From JAVVPO01 sp036655715 (GTDB taxonomy: Bacteria; Bacillota; Clostridia; Lachnospirales; Cellulosilyticaceae), in contig JAVVPO010000001.1 of NCBI GenBank assembly GCA_036655715.1, positions 62,001-126,000 on the forward strand: a DNA stretch of 64,000 bases, given 5' to 3'. The stretch's first letter is position 1; every line of letters starts with the position of its first letter. A program made the position numbers and the translations under genes. Positions 1 through 7,427 of the stretch are shown here, piece after piece. The notes beneath the pieces were generated by a model that did no database searches, was not told where the DNA came from, and was given only the letters and a program-made list of their open reading frames with translations.

Positions 1-450
1 TCTACACAGTTCATCTTCGCTATACTCATTAACTACTTCATAGGCACTAAATGCACTATCTTGATTCATACGCATATCTAGTCTTGCATCATGCATATAA
101 GAAAATCCTCTACTTGGTTCATCTAATTGATGTGAAGATACGCCTAAATCAATTAGCATCCCATCAATACCGTCTACTTCTAATTCCGCTAATACACTAT
201 CGATATTTTCAAAGTTACTTTTAACAACTGTTACCTTAGGCTCCATATCTTTAAGCCTTTGTGTTGAAGCATTAAGAGCATTCTGATCTTGGTCAATCCC
301 TATAAAGTGCCCTTCTTTTGAAAGTCTTTTACAAACTTCCTTAGCGTGTCCAGCACCACCTAATGTGCCATCAACATATATGCCTGTTGCCTTAATATCA
401 AGTCCTTCTATACATTCATTTAATAATACTGACATATGTTCAAAATTCAT
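1..450 (-). CDS. rsmH: RsmH, 16S rRNA (cytosine-1402-N4)-methyltransferase (partial, C-terminus outside window)
   Basis: RsmH uses S-adenosylmethionine to methylate N4 of C1402 in the 16S rRNA decoding centre. The 150 visible N-terminal residues start MNFEHMSVLLNE and carry the SAM-binding motif VDGTLGGAGHAKEVC and the family signature GMLIDLGVSSHQLDEPSRGFSY. A ribosome-binding site (aggtgg) precedes the ATG. The gene follows mraZ by 13 bases, the standard mraZ-rsmH start of the division and cell-wall cluster, so ftsL and pbp genes probably continue beyond position 1. A second, divergent RsmH homologue lies at 58226-59275. The call is firm; only the C-terminus is unseen. Confidence 0.95.
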   Translation of the reverse strand, partial: MNFEHMSVLLNECIEGLDIKATGIYVDGTLGGAGHAKEVCKRLSKEGHFIGIDQDQNALNASTQRLKDMEPKVTVVKSNFENIDSVLAELEVDGIDGMLIDLGVSSHQLDEPSRGFSYMHDARLDMRMNQDSAFSAYEVVNEYSEDELCR

Positions 451-463
451 TTTATTTCCACCT

Positions 464-922
464 TTATATTCCTAATTCTTCCATCTGTTCTGCTAAAGAG
501 TTTGCATCAAACTCTTGTTCATTGTAGTCATCCCATTTGCTACTACTCCACACCTCGATACGATTACTCATACCTATAAATACTATGTCTTTTTCTATAC
601 AAGAATATACTACCAAGTTGCTTGGAATAAGAATTCTTCCTTGCTTGTCCATTGTACACTCTGCAGCTCCTGCCAAGAAAAATCTAACAAATTTACGTGC
701 GTTCGTATTAGTAATGGGAAGTGCTTTCAATTTTTGCTCAAATTGTTTCCACTCTTCCAGGGTATAAATAAACAAACAACCATCTAGGCCTTTTGTAAGG
801 ATGAAGGATTCACCTAATAGACTTCTATATTTAGAAGGTATAATGACTCTACATTTATCATCTAGACTATGCTTATATTCTCCTATAAACACATCCTCCA
901 CCATCCCCCTCTTTTGCTCCAT
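464..922 (-). CDS. mraZ: Transcriptional regulator MraZ
   Basis: MraZ is a DNA-binding regulator of the division and cell-wall operon that binds short direct repeats in its own promoter region. The protein has the two expected SpoVT/AbrB-like half domains, with signatures DDKCRVIIPSKYR (near residue 22) and DKQGRILIPSNL (near residue 93). In the first, the usual Gly before Arg is Cys. The start is ambiguous: the ATG at 922 adds about ten residues before the conserved FIGEYKHSLD, and an internal ATG or GTG would match the family start better. It is co-transcribed with rsmH and preceded by a clear promoter and GTGG-type repeats. Confidence 0.93.
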   Translation of the reverse strand: MEQKRGMVEDVFIGEYKHSLDDKCRVIIPSKYRSLLGESFILTKGLDGCLFIYTLEEWKQFEQKLKALPITNTNARKFVRFFLAGAAECTMDKQGRILIPSNLVVYSCIEKDIVFIGMSNRIEVWSSSKWDDYNEQEFDANSLAEQMEELGI

Positions 923-923
923 T

Positions 924-946
924 TTTACCCACTTCTCACCACTTTC
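924..946 (-). promoter_or_regulatory. Candidate MraZ operator (GTGG direct repeats)
   Basis: Reading the minus strand, AAAGTGG, AAGTGGG and AAATGG follow each other at about 10-11 base intervals just before the mraZ start. MraZ is known to bind arrays of short G-rich direct repeats in this position in other bacteria. The placement between the -10 box and the start codon fits autorepression. This is inferred from motif and position only. Confidence 0.6.
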
Positions 947-950
947 TTTT

Positions 951-979
951 ATTCTATTGCTTTGTCAATTATTTTTCAA
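951..979 (-). promoter_or_regulatory. SigA-type promoter of the mraZ-rsmH operon
   Basis: On the minus strand TTGAAA (974-979) is separated by exactly 17 bases from TAGAAT (951-956). Transcription would start a few bases before the MraZ repeats. Confidence 0.75.
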
Positions 980-1043
980 GTGTTAATAAGCATTTTTATT
1001 AAGTTTTTAGATTTTCTTTCTTATAAAATAGTAAAATAAATCT

Positions 1044-1080
1044 CAAAAAAAATCTGATATCCCAAAGGGACATCAGATTT
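1044..1080 (-). terminator. Rho-independent terminator after the Spo0E-like gene
   Basis: AAATCTGATRTCCC arms (1050-1063 and 1067-1080) with an AAA loop form a 14-base hairpin with one mismatch. It is followed on the minus strand by a run of T. It separates the small Spo0E gene from the mraZ promoter. Confidence 0.8.
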
Positions 1081-1111
1081 CATCTTGAACCACTCATATT
1101 ACCCATTAGAC

Positions 1112-1273
1112 CTAAGCTAATTGATAATTTCTATAATATTCAACAATCAAATTATCTAACTCTTGGCTTAAGCTATATACTTCAGTCATATCATCTGTGT
1201 ACAAATCCACATGGCCCACCAGCTCATTAAGAGCATACTGTAAATCACCAATGTTACTTTCTACTTTATTCAT
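1112..1273 (-). CDS. Spo0E-like sporulation regulatory aspartyl phosphatase (53 aa)
   Basis: Spo0E family proteins remove the phosphate from the response regulator Spo0A and delay sporulation. This 53-residue protein begins MNKVESNIGDLQYALNEL and contains the family signature SQELDNLIVEYY near residues 36-47. Length and predicted two-helix hairpin are as in the family. A good ribosome-binding site (ggaggg) lies 6 bases before the ATG, and a strong terminator follows the stop. It sits between lgt and mraZ, on the same strand. The gene is short and easily missed; the signature motif makes the call reasonably safe, though its target in this organism is inferred from the family. Confidence 0.8.
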   Translation of the reverse strand: MNKVESNIGDLQYALNELVGHVDLYTDDMTEVYSLSQELDNLIVEYYRNYQLA

Positions 1274-1372
1274 CTCAATCCCTCCAGTAAATCAAAAAAA
1301 TAATGTTTTTATTTCTCTCTCTATAAAAATATTATACTTTGAATTTTGGAAAAAATCAACATTTATTTACAT

Positions 1373-2236
1373 TTATTTGTATATTATATTCTTCCTATAG
1401 TTCTTTCGACAAACTATGAATCCTATCAGCCCTACTATGATGGAAATAATTGCCACTACCTGAGATGCAGGTATATTAATATTATTTAAAATGAGTTGAT
1501 CCGTACGTAATCCCTCTATCCAAAATCTACCCACGCCATATCCTGCTAAGTATAAAAAGAATATTTCACCATCTGCTTTTTTGTACTTACGATAAATAAG
1601 TAGTATAATCAGTAACCCTAAATTCCATACTGATTCATAGAAGAACGTGGGATGAACTTGTATATACTCCATACCATTTTCAACAACTATATGATCAATG
1701 ATATTTTGCGTCAGCGGCGTGGCTGCATCCTCTCTTAGTATCCTCATCGCTAAAAAGTTATTTGTATAATCTCCAAAAGCTTCTTTATTAACAAAGTTAC
1801 CATATCTACCTATTGTTTGCCCAACAAGTAGCCCATAGATAGCTATATCCCCAAACTTCCAAAATTCAATCTTTTTCATCTTTGTATAAATGATAGCTAC
1901 TAAAATAGAAGCTATTATAGCACCATAGATAGCAATACCGCCTTCTCTTAAATTAAGAATGCTACCTAAATTATCTTTATAGTGATCCCAGTTAAATATA
2001 ACAAAATAGGTTCTAGCCCCTATAATGGCAAATATTATATCATACAACAAAAAATCAAAGATGATATCCGGGTCTATACCTTCTTTCTTAGCAATGTACA
2101 TAGCCATTAAAAGCCCTAGTAAAATTCCTGTTGTTAATATAATGCCATACCAATAAACAGGCATTCCAAATAGATTAAATGCAATCGGATCTATTTCAAA
2201 TGATAAATTTAAGTATGGAAAACTTACATTTGGCAT
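1373..2236 (-). CDS. lgt: Prolipoprotein diacylglyceryl transferase Lgt
   Basis: Lgt transfers diacylglycerol from phosphatidylglycerol to the lipobox cysteine of prolipoproteins in the cytoplasmic membrane. The 287-residue protein has about seven hydrophobic segments and the family motifs REGGIAIYGA (near residue 98) and GRYGNFVNKEAFG (near residue 142), including the essential Arg and Asn. A C-terminal GVGRFWIEGLRTDQL supplies the late conserved arginines. The start ATG is preceded by caaaggaggaaag, a strong ribosome-binding site. It stands alone, although the maltodextrin-binding lipoprotein at 48027 would be one of its substrates. Length is normal for the family. Confidence 0.95.
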   Translation of the reverse strand: MPNVSFPYLNLSFEIDPIAFNLFGMPVYWYGIILTTGILLGLLMAMYIAKKEGIDPDIIFDFLLYDIIFAIIGARTYFVIFNWDHYKDNLGSILNLREGGIAIYGAIIASILVAIIYTKMKKIEFWKFGDIAIYGLLVGQTIGRYGNFVNKEAFGDYTNNFLAMRILREDAATPLTQNIIDHIVVENGMEYIQVHPTFFYESVWNLGLLIILLIYRKYKKADGEIFFLYLAGYGVGRFWIEGLRTDQLILNNINIPASQVVAIISIIVGLIGFIVCRKNYRKNIIYK

Positions 2237-2377
2237 AATCTTTCCTCCTTTGTATATTGTTTTTTCTATTATATGCTTTTTAATTCCTCATGTAAATTAT
2301 TTACCGCATATTTTAAATACTTTCACCTATACTATTATAGTAAGAACTTGTATTCATTCTATGAAGGAGGGGATTAA

Positions 2378-2557
2378 ATGGCTAATCCTACTAAACGTCA
2401 TTACCGTGTTGCTCAAAGAGATAAAGCACTTGATGAAGAATACGCTTTAGTAAATGAAGAAACAATTAAGGGTATTTCTCTTCTAGGTTTACTTATGTAT
2501 ACCTTCTCTATACTCATGAGTTTTACATTAGGTTATGTAATAGGAAATCAAAAATAA
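2378..2557 (+). CDS. Small membrane protein, 59 aa, unknown function
   Basis: I do not recognise this family. The product starts MANPTKRHYRVAQRDKALDEEY and has one strong hydrophobic segment near residues 33-56, followed by GNQK. The N-terminal half is highly charged and would face the cytoplasm. A very good ribosome-binding site (aaggagggg) precedes the ATG, and a clear terminator follows immediately after the stop, so it appears to be a real single-gene unit. It sits divergently from lgt and upstream of ychF. It may be a small membrane regulator, but nothing in the sequence says of what. Confidence 0.7.
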   Translation: MANPTKRHYRVAQRDKALDEEYALVNEETIKGISLLGLLMYTFSILMSFTLGYVIGNQK

Positions 2558-2588
2558 AACTGCAAATTCTTTTGCAGTTTTATTTTTT
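2556..2588 (+). terminator. Terminator after the 59-aa membrane protein
   Basis: Perfect 11-base arms AAAACTGCAAA / TTTGCAGTTTT with a 4-base loop, followed by a T-rich run, begin at the stop codon. Confidence 0.85.
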
Positions 2589-2590
2589 CA

Positions 2591-2619
2591 TTGAAACCTT
2601 TATATATATCTTATATAAT
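2591..2619 (+). promoter_or_regulatory. SigA-type promoter of ychF
   Basis: TTGAAA (2591-2596), 17-base spacer, TATAAT (2614-2619). The predicted start point is about 60 bases before the ychF ATG. Confidence 0.8.
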
Positions 2620-2630
2620 TTAAAGGTTAG

Positions 2631-2646
2631 TGTCACTTAAGTGACA
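2631..2646. promoter_or_regulatory. Perfect 16-bp palindrome, possible operator of ychF
   Basis: TGTCACTTAAGTGACA is a perfect palindrome without a loop. It lies just after the predicted transcription start of ychF, where a bound dimeric repressor would block elongation or initiation. The regulator is unknown. Confidence 0.5.
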
Positions 2647-2685
2647 TATGAATGATTATGTGTTAGATACGAAAGGATGAAATAA

Positions 2686-3780
2686 ATGAAATTAGGTATC
2701 GTAGGTTTACCCAATGTAGGTAAAAGTACTCTTTTTAATGCGCTTACTCAAGCTGGTGCAGAATCAGCAAACTACCCATTCTGTACAATTGAACCAAATA
2801 TAGGCGTTGTAGCTGTTCCAGATCAACGTCTTGAGACTTTAAGACAAATGTATAATTCTGAAAGAATTTTACCTGCTGCTGTTGAATTCGTAGATATTGC
2901 TGGCCTTATTAAAGGAGCTAGTAAAGGCGAAGGTCTTGGGAACCAATTCTTATCACATATTCGTGAAGTAGATGCTATCGTACAAGTTGTAAGATGCTTT
3001 GAAAACGATAATATTATTCATGTTGATAAAACAGTTGATCCAATTAGAGATATTGAAACAATTAATTTAGAACTTATTTTTTCTGATATGGAAGTACTTG
3101 AAAGAAGAATTTCTAAATCTCAAAAAACTGCAAAAACTGACAAGACTATTGCTGCTGAACTTGTTATTTTAGAAAAAGTTTATGCAGAACTTGAGAATGG
3201 TTTACCAGCTAGATCCTTCTTAGGTGAAAACGAGGAGCAAGATGCTCTTATTAACTCTTTAGGTCTAATTAGTGCTAAACCTGTTCTTTATGCAGCCAAC
3301 GTTTCTGAAGATGATTTAGTAACTGGTGAAGAAAATAAGCATGTTAAAGCAGTAAGAGAATATGCTGAAAAAGAAGGTTCAGAAACTTTCACTATCTGCG
3401 CTCAAATTGAACAAGAACTTTCAGAACTTAGTGAAGAAGAAAAACAACTTTTCCTTGAAGACCTCGGTGTAACAGATACAGGTTTTGCAAAACTTATTGC
3501 AGCAAGTTACAAGCTTCTTGGATTAATCAGTTACTTAACAGCGGGTCCAAAAGAAGTAAGAGCTTGGACTATCACTATCGGCACTAAAGCACCAGGTGCT
3601 GCTGGAAAAATCCACTCTGACTTCGAAAGAGGATTTATCCGTGCTGAAGTTGTAAACTTTGATAATTTAGTAGCTTGTGGTTCTTATACAGCAGCTAAAG
3701 AAAAAGGCCTTGTAGGCGTTGAAGGTAAAGAGTACGTTGTTAAAGATGGAGATATCATTCTATTTAGATTCAATGTATAA
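2686..3780 (+). CDS. ychF: Obg-family ATPase YchF
   Basis: YchF (Ola1 in eukaryotes) is a cytosolic P-loop protein of the Obg family that prefers ATP over GTP, binds ribosomes and is linked to stress responses. The 364-residue protein has the G1 loop GLPNVGKST at residues 6-14, the G3-like DIAG near residue 70, NVSEDD in place of the guanine-specific NKxD, and the C-terminal TGS domain with GPKEVRAWT and IHSDFERGFIRAEV. Length is typical. It is transcribed alone from a clear promoter carrying a palindrome and ends before a bidirectional terminator. Confidence 0.96.
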   Translation: MKLGIVGLPNVGKSTLFNALTQAGAESANYPFCTIEPNIGVVAVPDQRLETLRQMYNSERILPAAVEFVDIAGLIKGASKGEGLGNQFLSHIREVDAIVQVVRCFENDNIIHVDKTVDPIRDIETINLELIFSDMEVLERRISKSQKTAKTDKTIAAELVILEKVYAELENGLPARSFLGENEEQDALINSLGLISAKPVLYAANVSEDDLVTGEENKHVKAVREYAEKEGSETFTICAQIEQELSELSEEEKQLFLEDLGVTDTGFAKLIAASYKLLGLISYLTAGPKEVRAWTITIGTKAPGAAGKIHSDFERGFIRAEVVNFDNLVACGSYTAAKEKGLVGVEGKEYVVKDGDIILFRFNV

Positions 3781-3831
3781 AAATGATTAATAAGCTCACT
3801 ATAGCCTATTAAAATATAATTTAAATACCAG

Positions 3832-3883
3832 AAAAAAAGAGTAAAGCCTTCCCCTACAAAGGATTAAGCTTTACTCTTTTTTT
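3832..3883. terminator. Bidirectional terminator between ychF and ytfJ
   Basis: AAAAAAAGAGTAAAGC and GCTTTACTCTTTTTTT pair around a short loop, with A/T runs on both sides, between two convergent genes. Confidence 0.85.
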
Positions 3884-3899
3884 ATCTATCTTTGACCAC

Positions 3900-4355
3900 T
3901 TACTTTTCTAGCTGATGATACGTCTCTTCCTTCACTACCGGATCTTTTGACTCTTGCATTGTATCTTCTTTAAATTTAGATACTAGATTAGGTATATTAG
4001 ATACAAGACCTGGAACCATATCAATTAATTTACTGATGCTATCTTGTCCTTTGATATTAATAAGCTGAGTTGTCCCATTTTGAATCACAAGCATTGCACT
4101 TGGTGTAATACGTGCCCCAAGTCCCCCGAGCCCCGAATCACTTGGACCATCAATATATCTTTCTTTATCTTTATTTTTTTCTTTAACTTTAGCTGTTGCA
4201 GTAGCACCTGCTGCTACTCCAAAACTTACATCTACTAAGGGTACTAAAATAGTGTCTTGAATATGAATAGGTTCTCCTACTACTGTTTTTGTTGTAATAA
4301 AATTCTCAAGTTGTCTTAATAGTACTTCTAAATTGTTATTTAAATTAGACTCCAT
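3900..4355 (-). CDS. ytfJ: GerW/YtfJ family sporulation protein
   Basis: YtfJ (GerW) is a spore protein needed for proper germination in Bacillus and is widely conserved in spore formers. The 151-residue protein shows the family core VVGEPIHIQDTILVPLVDVS, a glycine- and alanine-rich stretch SFGVAAGATA and the SGLGGLGARITPSA segment, ending in a charged tail. It overlaps the DUF2953 gene upstream by 11 bases. The ytfJ-DUF2953 pairing is common in Clostridia and Bacilli, which supports both calls. The exact molecular role is not known from sequence. Confidence 0.9.
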   Translation of the reverse strand: MESNLNNNLEVLLRQLENFITTKTVVGEPIHIQDTILVPLVDVSFGVAAGATATAKVKEKNKDKERYIDGPSDSGLGGLGARITPSAMLVIQNGTTQLINIKGQDSISKLIDMVPGLVSNIPNLVSKFKEDTMQESKDPVVKEETYHQLEK

Positions 4356-5342
4356 TTTTCTCTTCCTTTCTTATGTTCAATATTATCTTAATATAATTTC
4401 TTACAGATTTATCTATCAAAAATACAACAAGGGGTTTAATAAGTCCATATAATCGTAATCTTCCTGAAGTCACAGCCACTCCCCATATTCCCTTTTCTTC
4501 AAAATCCCCTTGGATAAAACCATATTTTGCATAGAAGGGATAAAGCAAACTCGCTTTAGCAAGTAACTCTCCGGTATCAGCAGGGTCCCCTGTTCCTATA
4601 GTCAAGTTGAATTGCAGAGTTCTAGGCTTTAATGCCCTCCACCAACTTATAAATAGCCTTTTCACTCTTCTTAGAAATGGCTTTCTATACTTATTTTCCC
4701 ATAAAATCTTAGCATCATTCCATAGGCCTCTAACATTTTCACTTTTAGATTCTTTTTCTCTTGTCTCATTTTGTTCTTTTATAGGTTCTTCTTTTTTTAT
4801 AGGNNNNNNNNNNNNNNNNNNNNNNNNNNNNNNNNNNNNNNNNNNNNNNNNNNNNNNNNNNNNNNNNNNNNNNNNNNNNNNNNNNNNNNNNNNNNNNNNN
4901 NNNATTCTTTTTCTCTTGTCTCATTTTGTTCTTTTATAGGTTCTTCTTTTTTTATAGGCTTTGCTTTATCTCCTTCTGTGCCTGCCACTTTAGGTGAAGG
5001 CTTTGTCATTTCTTTATCTATTTTTTCTTTATCCTGGGCCAAATCACGCTTTATAGGCCTCTCTACTTCCTCTACTTCTTTTGTTTTTACTGGTTTTTTG
5101 TTAAGTGTTTTTCCTAAAATTTTAATTTCAAAATTACTTTGCTGATTTTCAAAGTAGTAAATAATACTTAAAACATAAAAAACTTTTACTTTACTATAAA
5201 GCGATAGTTCTTCATATTTTTCAAGCTCTACTAAGTAATCAATAGGTAAAACTAGTATTAATAATATTACTAACATTAGCATTGCTAAGAGTATACCTAT
5301 TATCCATAATAGCATTTTGAGTATTAACCATACTACACTCAT
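4345..5342 (-). CDS. DUF2953 membrane protein, interrupted by an assembly gap
   Basis: The N-terminal part (from ATG at 5342) has a hydrophobic segment near residues 6-30 and a long charged, Lys/Glu-rich linker. The C-terminal part (down to 4345) carries the DUF2953 core with LQFNLTIGTGDPADTGE and ESKGIWG-like residues. A 100-N gap (4804-4903) separates them and the two halves are in different frames as written. The same 55 bases flank the gap (4749-4803 and 4904-4958). Removing one copy and the gap (155 bases) puts both halves in one open frame, so the gene is probably intact and about 280 residues long. It is expected to act at the membrane during sporulation, by context with ytfJ. Confidence 0.85.
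4749..4958. repeat. 55-bp direct repeat flanking an N gap (contig-end overlap)
   Basis: Positions 4749-4803 and 4904-4958 are identical over 55 bases and abut the 100 N. This is what a scaffolder leaves when two overlapping contig ends are joined without merging. Collapse restores the DUF2953 reading frame. Confidence 0.9.
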
Positions 5343-5356
5343 GTTTCACCTCTTTA

Positions 5357-5647
5357 CTATGCCTTTAACTCTTCATATACAAGCTCTCTTAGGTTATACA
5401 TTTTATCTATTATCTGTATCAAATAGTCTCTAGCTGTTTCTTCATCTTCAGCCAGACCTATTAAATAACATGATTGGTATTTTTTAGTTAAATCTCGTCC
5501 TTTTATAATTTCAAATAAGTTCCTGTTATATACGGGAGTACATAGTAAATAGCAATCTTTCTTACATTTATTACGCTTTATTTGAGATAATTGGAACTTT
5601 TGGTATTTAATCCTTTCATCTATCATAAGATATTTTGAAATCTCCAT
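5357..5647 (-). CDS. Hypothetical protein, 96 aa
   Basis: I do not recognise this protein. It is soluble and charged, with a cysteine pair in NKCKKDCYLLC near residues 26-36 and a C-terminal helix rich in Glu, Leu and Tyr (EETARDYLIQIIDKMYNLRE). A ribosome-binding site (ggag) precedes the ATG at 5647. It lies 14 bases upstream of the DUF2953 gene on the same strand, so it is likely the first gene of the same operon with ytfJ. A sporulation or envelope role is only suggested by this context. Confidence 0.65.
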   Translation of the reverse strand: MEISKYLMIDERIKYQKFQLSQIKRNKCKKDCYLLCTPVYNRNLFEIIKGRDLTKKYQSCYLIGLAEDEETARDYLIQIIDKMYNLRELVYEELKA

Positions 5648-5825
5648 ATATCAGCTAACTCCTTTAGCCTGTAATCCATCTTTTAAATTGTGTAATCTTC
5701 CCTATATTATAACATAGTCTTTCATAATTTGCCTATAAATACTTTATCTTATGAATTTCTTCCTATATAATAATATGGAAACTCAGACATACTATTATTA
5801 GCACAGAAAGAAGGTTGATTAAACA

Positions 5826-6956
5826 ATGTTTTATTTTTTCACGAGTCATCCGCAGTATCAATTTTATTTAAACCTAGGTGTTGGACTTTTAATTATACTA
5901 GCTTTTATTGTTTTCAAAAAGATAGTTAATAAATCGCTTTTAAAATTAGTAAGTAAAATAGATTCTCGTACTAGCTCTCTTATCGAAGACTTTAATACTT
6001 CTCTTAAGCGTCCTTTAGAGTATTGGTGGTTAGCTACAGGATTATACATAGGTATTGGTGTGTCCCCTTTTGTTTCTACTCCAAAACTTACAAAACCTGC
6101 ACTCATCCTTAGCCCAGAACTAGCTATCTCATTAGATTTTATTTCATCAGAATTTTTGACAAACGTTTATACAGCTGTAGTCATTGTTCTTATCACATGG
6201 GCTGCTTGTAACTTAGTCAATTTTTATGAGAAATTTTTAATCTCTGTAGGCTCTAAATTTAACCTGTTTGATAATTCTTTACTTATTAAATTTAGTGGCA
6301 AAGTAATTAAGTTAACCTTTATTGTCATCGGAACCTTTGCTTCAATCTCTCCGTTTATAGGACCTCTAACAGGCGTTCTAACTAGCGTTGGTTTTGCCGG
6401 TGCAGCAGTCACTTTTATTGCCAAAGATACTCTAACTGATGTTTTAAGCGGGATTGTCCTTATGATTGATAAACCTTTTACTATAGGCGACTGGATTCAA
6501 ATAAATACCTTAGAAGGAATCGTTGAGGATGTTAGCTTCCGTAGTACACGCATTAGAACTTTTACACAAGGATTAGTTGTCGTTCCTAACTCCACCTTAT
6601 CTGATAACAATATTACCAATTGGTCTGCTATGTCTAAAAGACGTGTCTCTTTTGATTTAGGTTTTACCTATAGTACCTCAAGAGAAAAGATGCAACTTGC
6701 CATTAAGGAAATCGAAAAGCTTCTTGCTAATCATCCACAAGTGGAAACAGAGACTTCTTTAGTCTACTTCAGTACCTTTGCTGATTTTTCGCTTAATGTA
6801 ACTGTTATTTATTTCTCACTAGCCCTAGACCTTGCAGGTTATTCCAAACTAAAAGAAATTATCAACTTAGAAATCATGGATATCCTATCTCAAAATGATT
6901 TAGATATCGCATTCCCGACTCAAAGTGTCTGGCTAGAGCAACCAGAAGTTTTATAA
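5826..6956 (+). CDS. MscS-family mechanosensitive ion channel
   Basis: MscS-type channels open under membrane tension and release osmolytes during hypo-osmotic shock. The 376-residue protein has four or five hydrophobic segments, the pore helix with small residues (TGVLTSVGFAGAAVTFIAKDTLTDVLSG, residues about 182-209, abbreviated here by its start and end), the beta-domain motif FTIGDWIQI and EGIVEDVSFRSTRIRTF, then VVPNSTLSDNNITNWS. The C-terminal alpha/beta domain is complete. The N-terminus is longer than E. coli MscS. It stands alone, with a terminator behind it. Family assignment is firm; the ion selectivity cannot be told. Confidence 0.93.
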   Translation: MFYFFTSHPQYQFYLNLGVGLLIILAFIVFKKIVNKSLLKLVSKIDSRTSSLIEDFNTSLKRPLEYWWLATGLYIGIGVSPFVSTPKLTKPALILSPELAISLDFISSEFLTNVYTAVVIVLITWAACNLVNFYEKFLISVGSKFNLFDNSLLIKFSGKVIKLTFIVIGTFASISPFIGPLTGVLTSVGFAGAAVTFIAKDTLTDVLSGIVLMIDKPFTIGDWIQINTLEGIVEDVSFRSTRIRTFTQGLVVVPNSTLSDNNITNWSAMSKRRVSFDLGFTYSTSREKMQLAIKEIEKLLANHPQVETETSLVYFSTFADFSLNVTVIYFSLALDLAGYSKLKEIINLEIMDILSQNDLDIAFPTQSVWLEQPEVL

Positions 6957-6987
6957 TAATATTTTTATGACTATATAAACATAATGA

Positions 6988-7030
6988 TAGGCCATAACAT
7001 CTATTTTTTGATGTTATAGCCTACTTTTGT
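6988..7030 (+). terminator. Terminator after the MscS-type channel
   Basis: TAGGCCATAACATC (6988-7001) pairs with GATGTTATAGCCTA (7010-7023), followed by a short T-rich run. Confidence 0.7.
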
Positions 7031-7049
7031 TCAATCAAAGGAGATTTAT

Positions 7050-7427
7050 ATGAAACAGCGCAAACAACTAGGTTCTTTTTCTCTTTCAGATTCACTAGAA
7101 CTATCTAATGAATCCTGTTTTCTACAACGTATTATAGGGAATCATTCTAAAAAGATTTCCTCGATTCCTACAGGTTCTATAAAAAAATTTATTCCTTTAG
7201 ATCCTATGACTTTACAAGATTTGGCCCAGTCTTTTGAAACACCATCTGATGGGCTTGAAGTACCTTTAGATGATTTAATGGATTCTTTCATCACCAAATA
7301 TGGTGTGCCTAGCTTCGATACACTTGATGAACTCCTATCTTCTTCACTTACCCAAAACACTTATCAGCCAAAATCTTTCAAATCTCTTTCTGATATTCTA
7401 GATGGACTTATTGAAAATCTTGACTAA
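7050..7427 (+). CDS. Hypothetical protein, 125 aa
   Basis: I do not recognise this protein. It is acidic and rich in Ser, Leu and Asp, without membrane segments or cysteine motifs. Three C-terminal stretches resemble one another: LDDLMDSFITKYG, LDELLSSSLTQ and LSDILDGLIENLD, which looks like a degenerate repeat of a short amphipathic helix. A ribosome-binding site (aaaggag) precedes the ATG. The stop codon overlaps the stop of the convergent L,D-transpeptidase gene. It could be a small structural or regulatory protein; function is unknown. Confidence 0.6.
   Translation: MKQRKQLGSFSLSDSLELSNESCFLQRIIGNHSKKISSIPTGSIKKFIPLDPMTLQDLAQSFETPSDGLEVPLDDLMDSFITKYGVPSFDTLDELLSSSLTQNTYQPKSFKSLSDILDGLIENLD

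Noticed and set aside
4607..5145. Plus-strand reading frames crossing the N gap
   Set aside because: They are opposite-strand shadows of the DUF2953 gene and are lengthened by the unknown bases.
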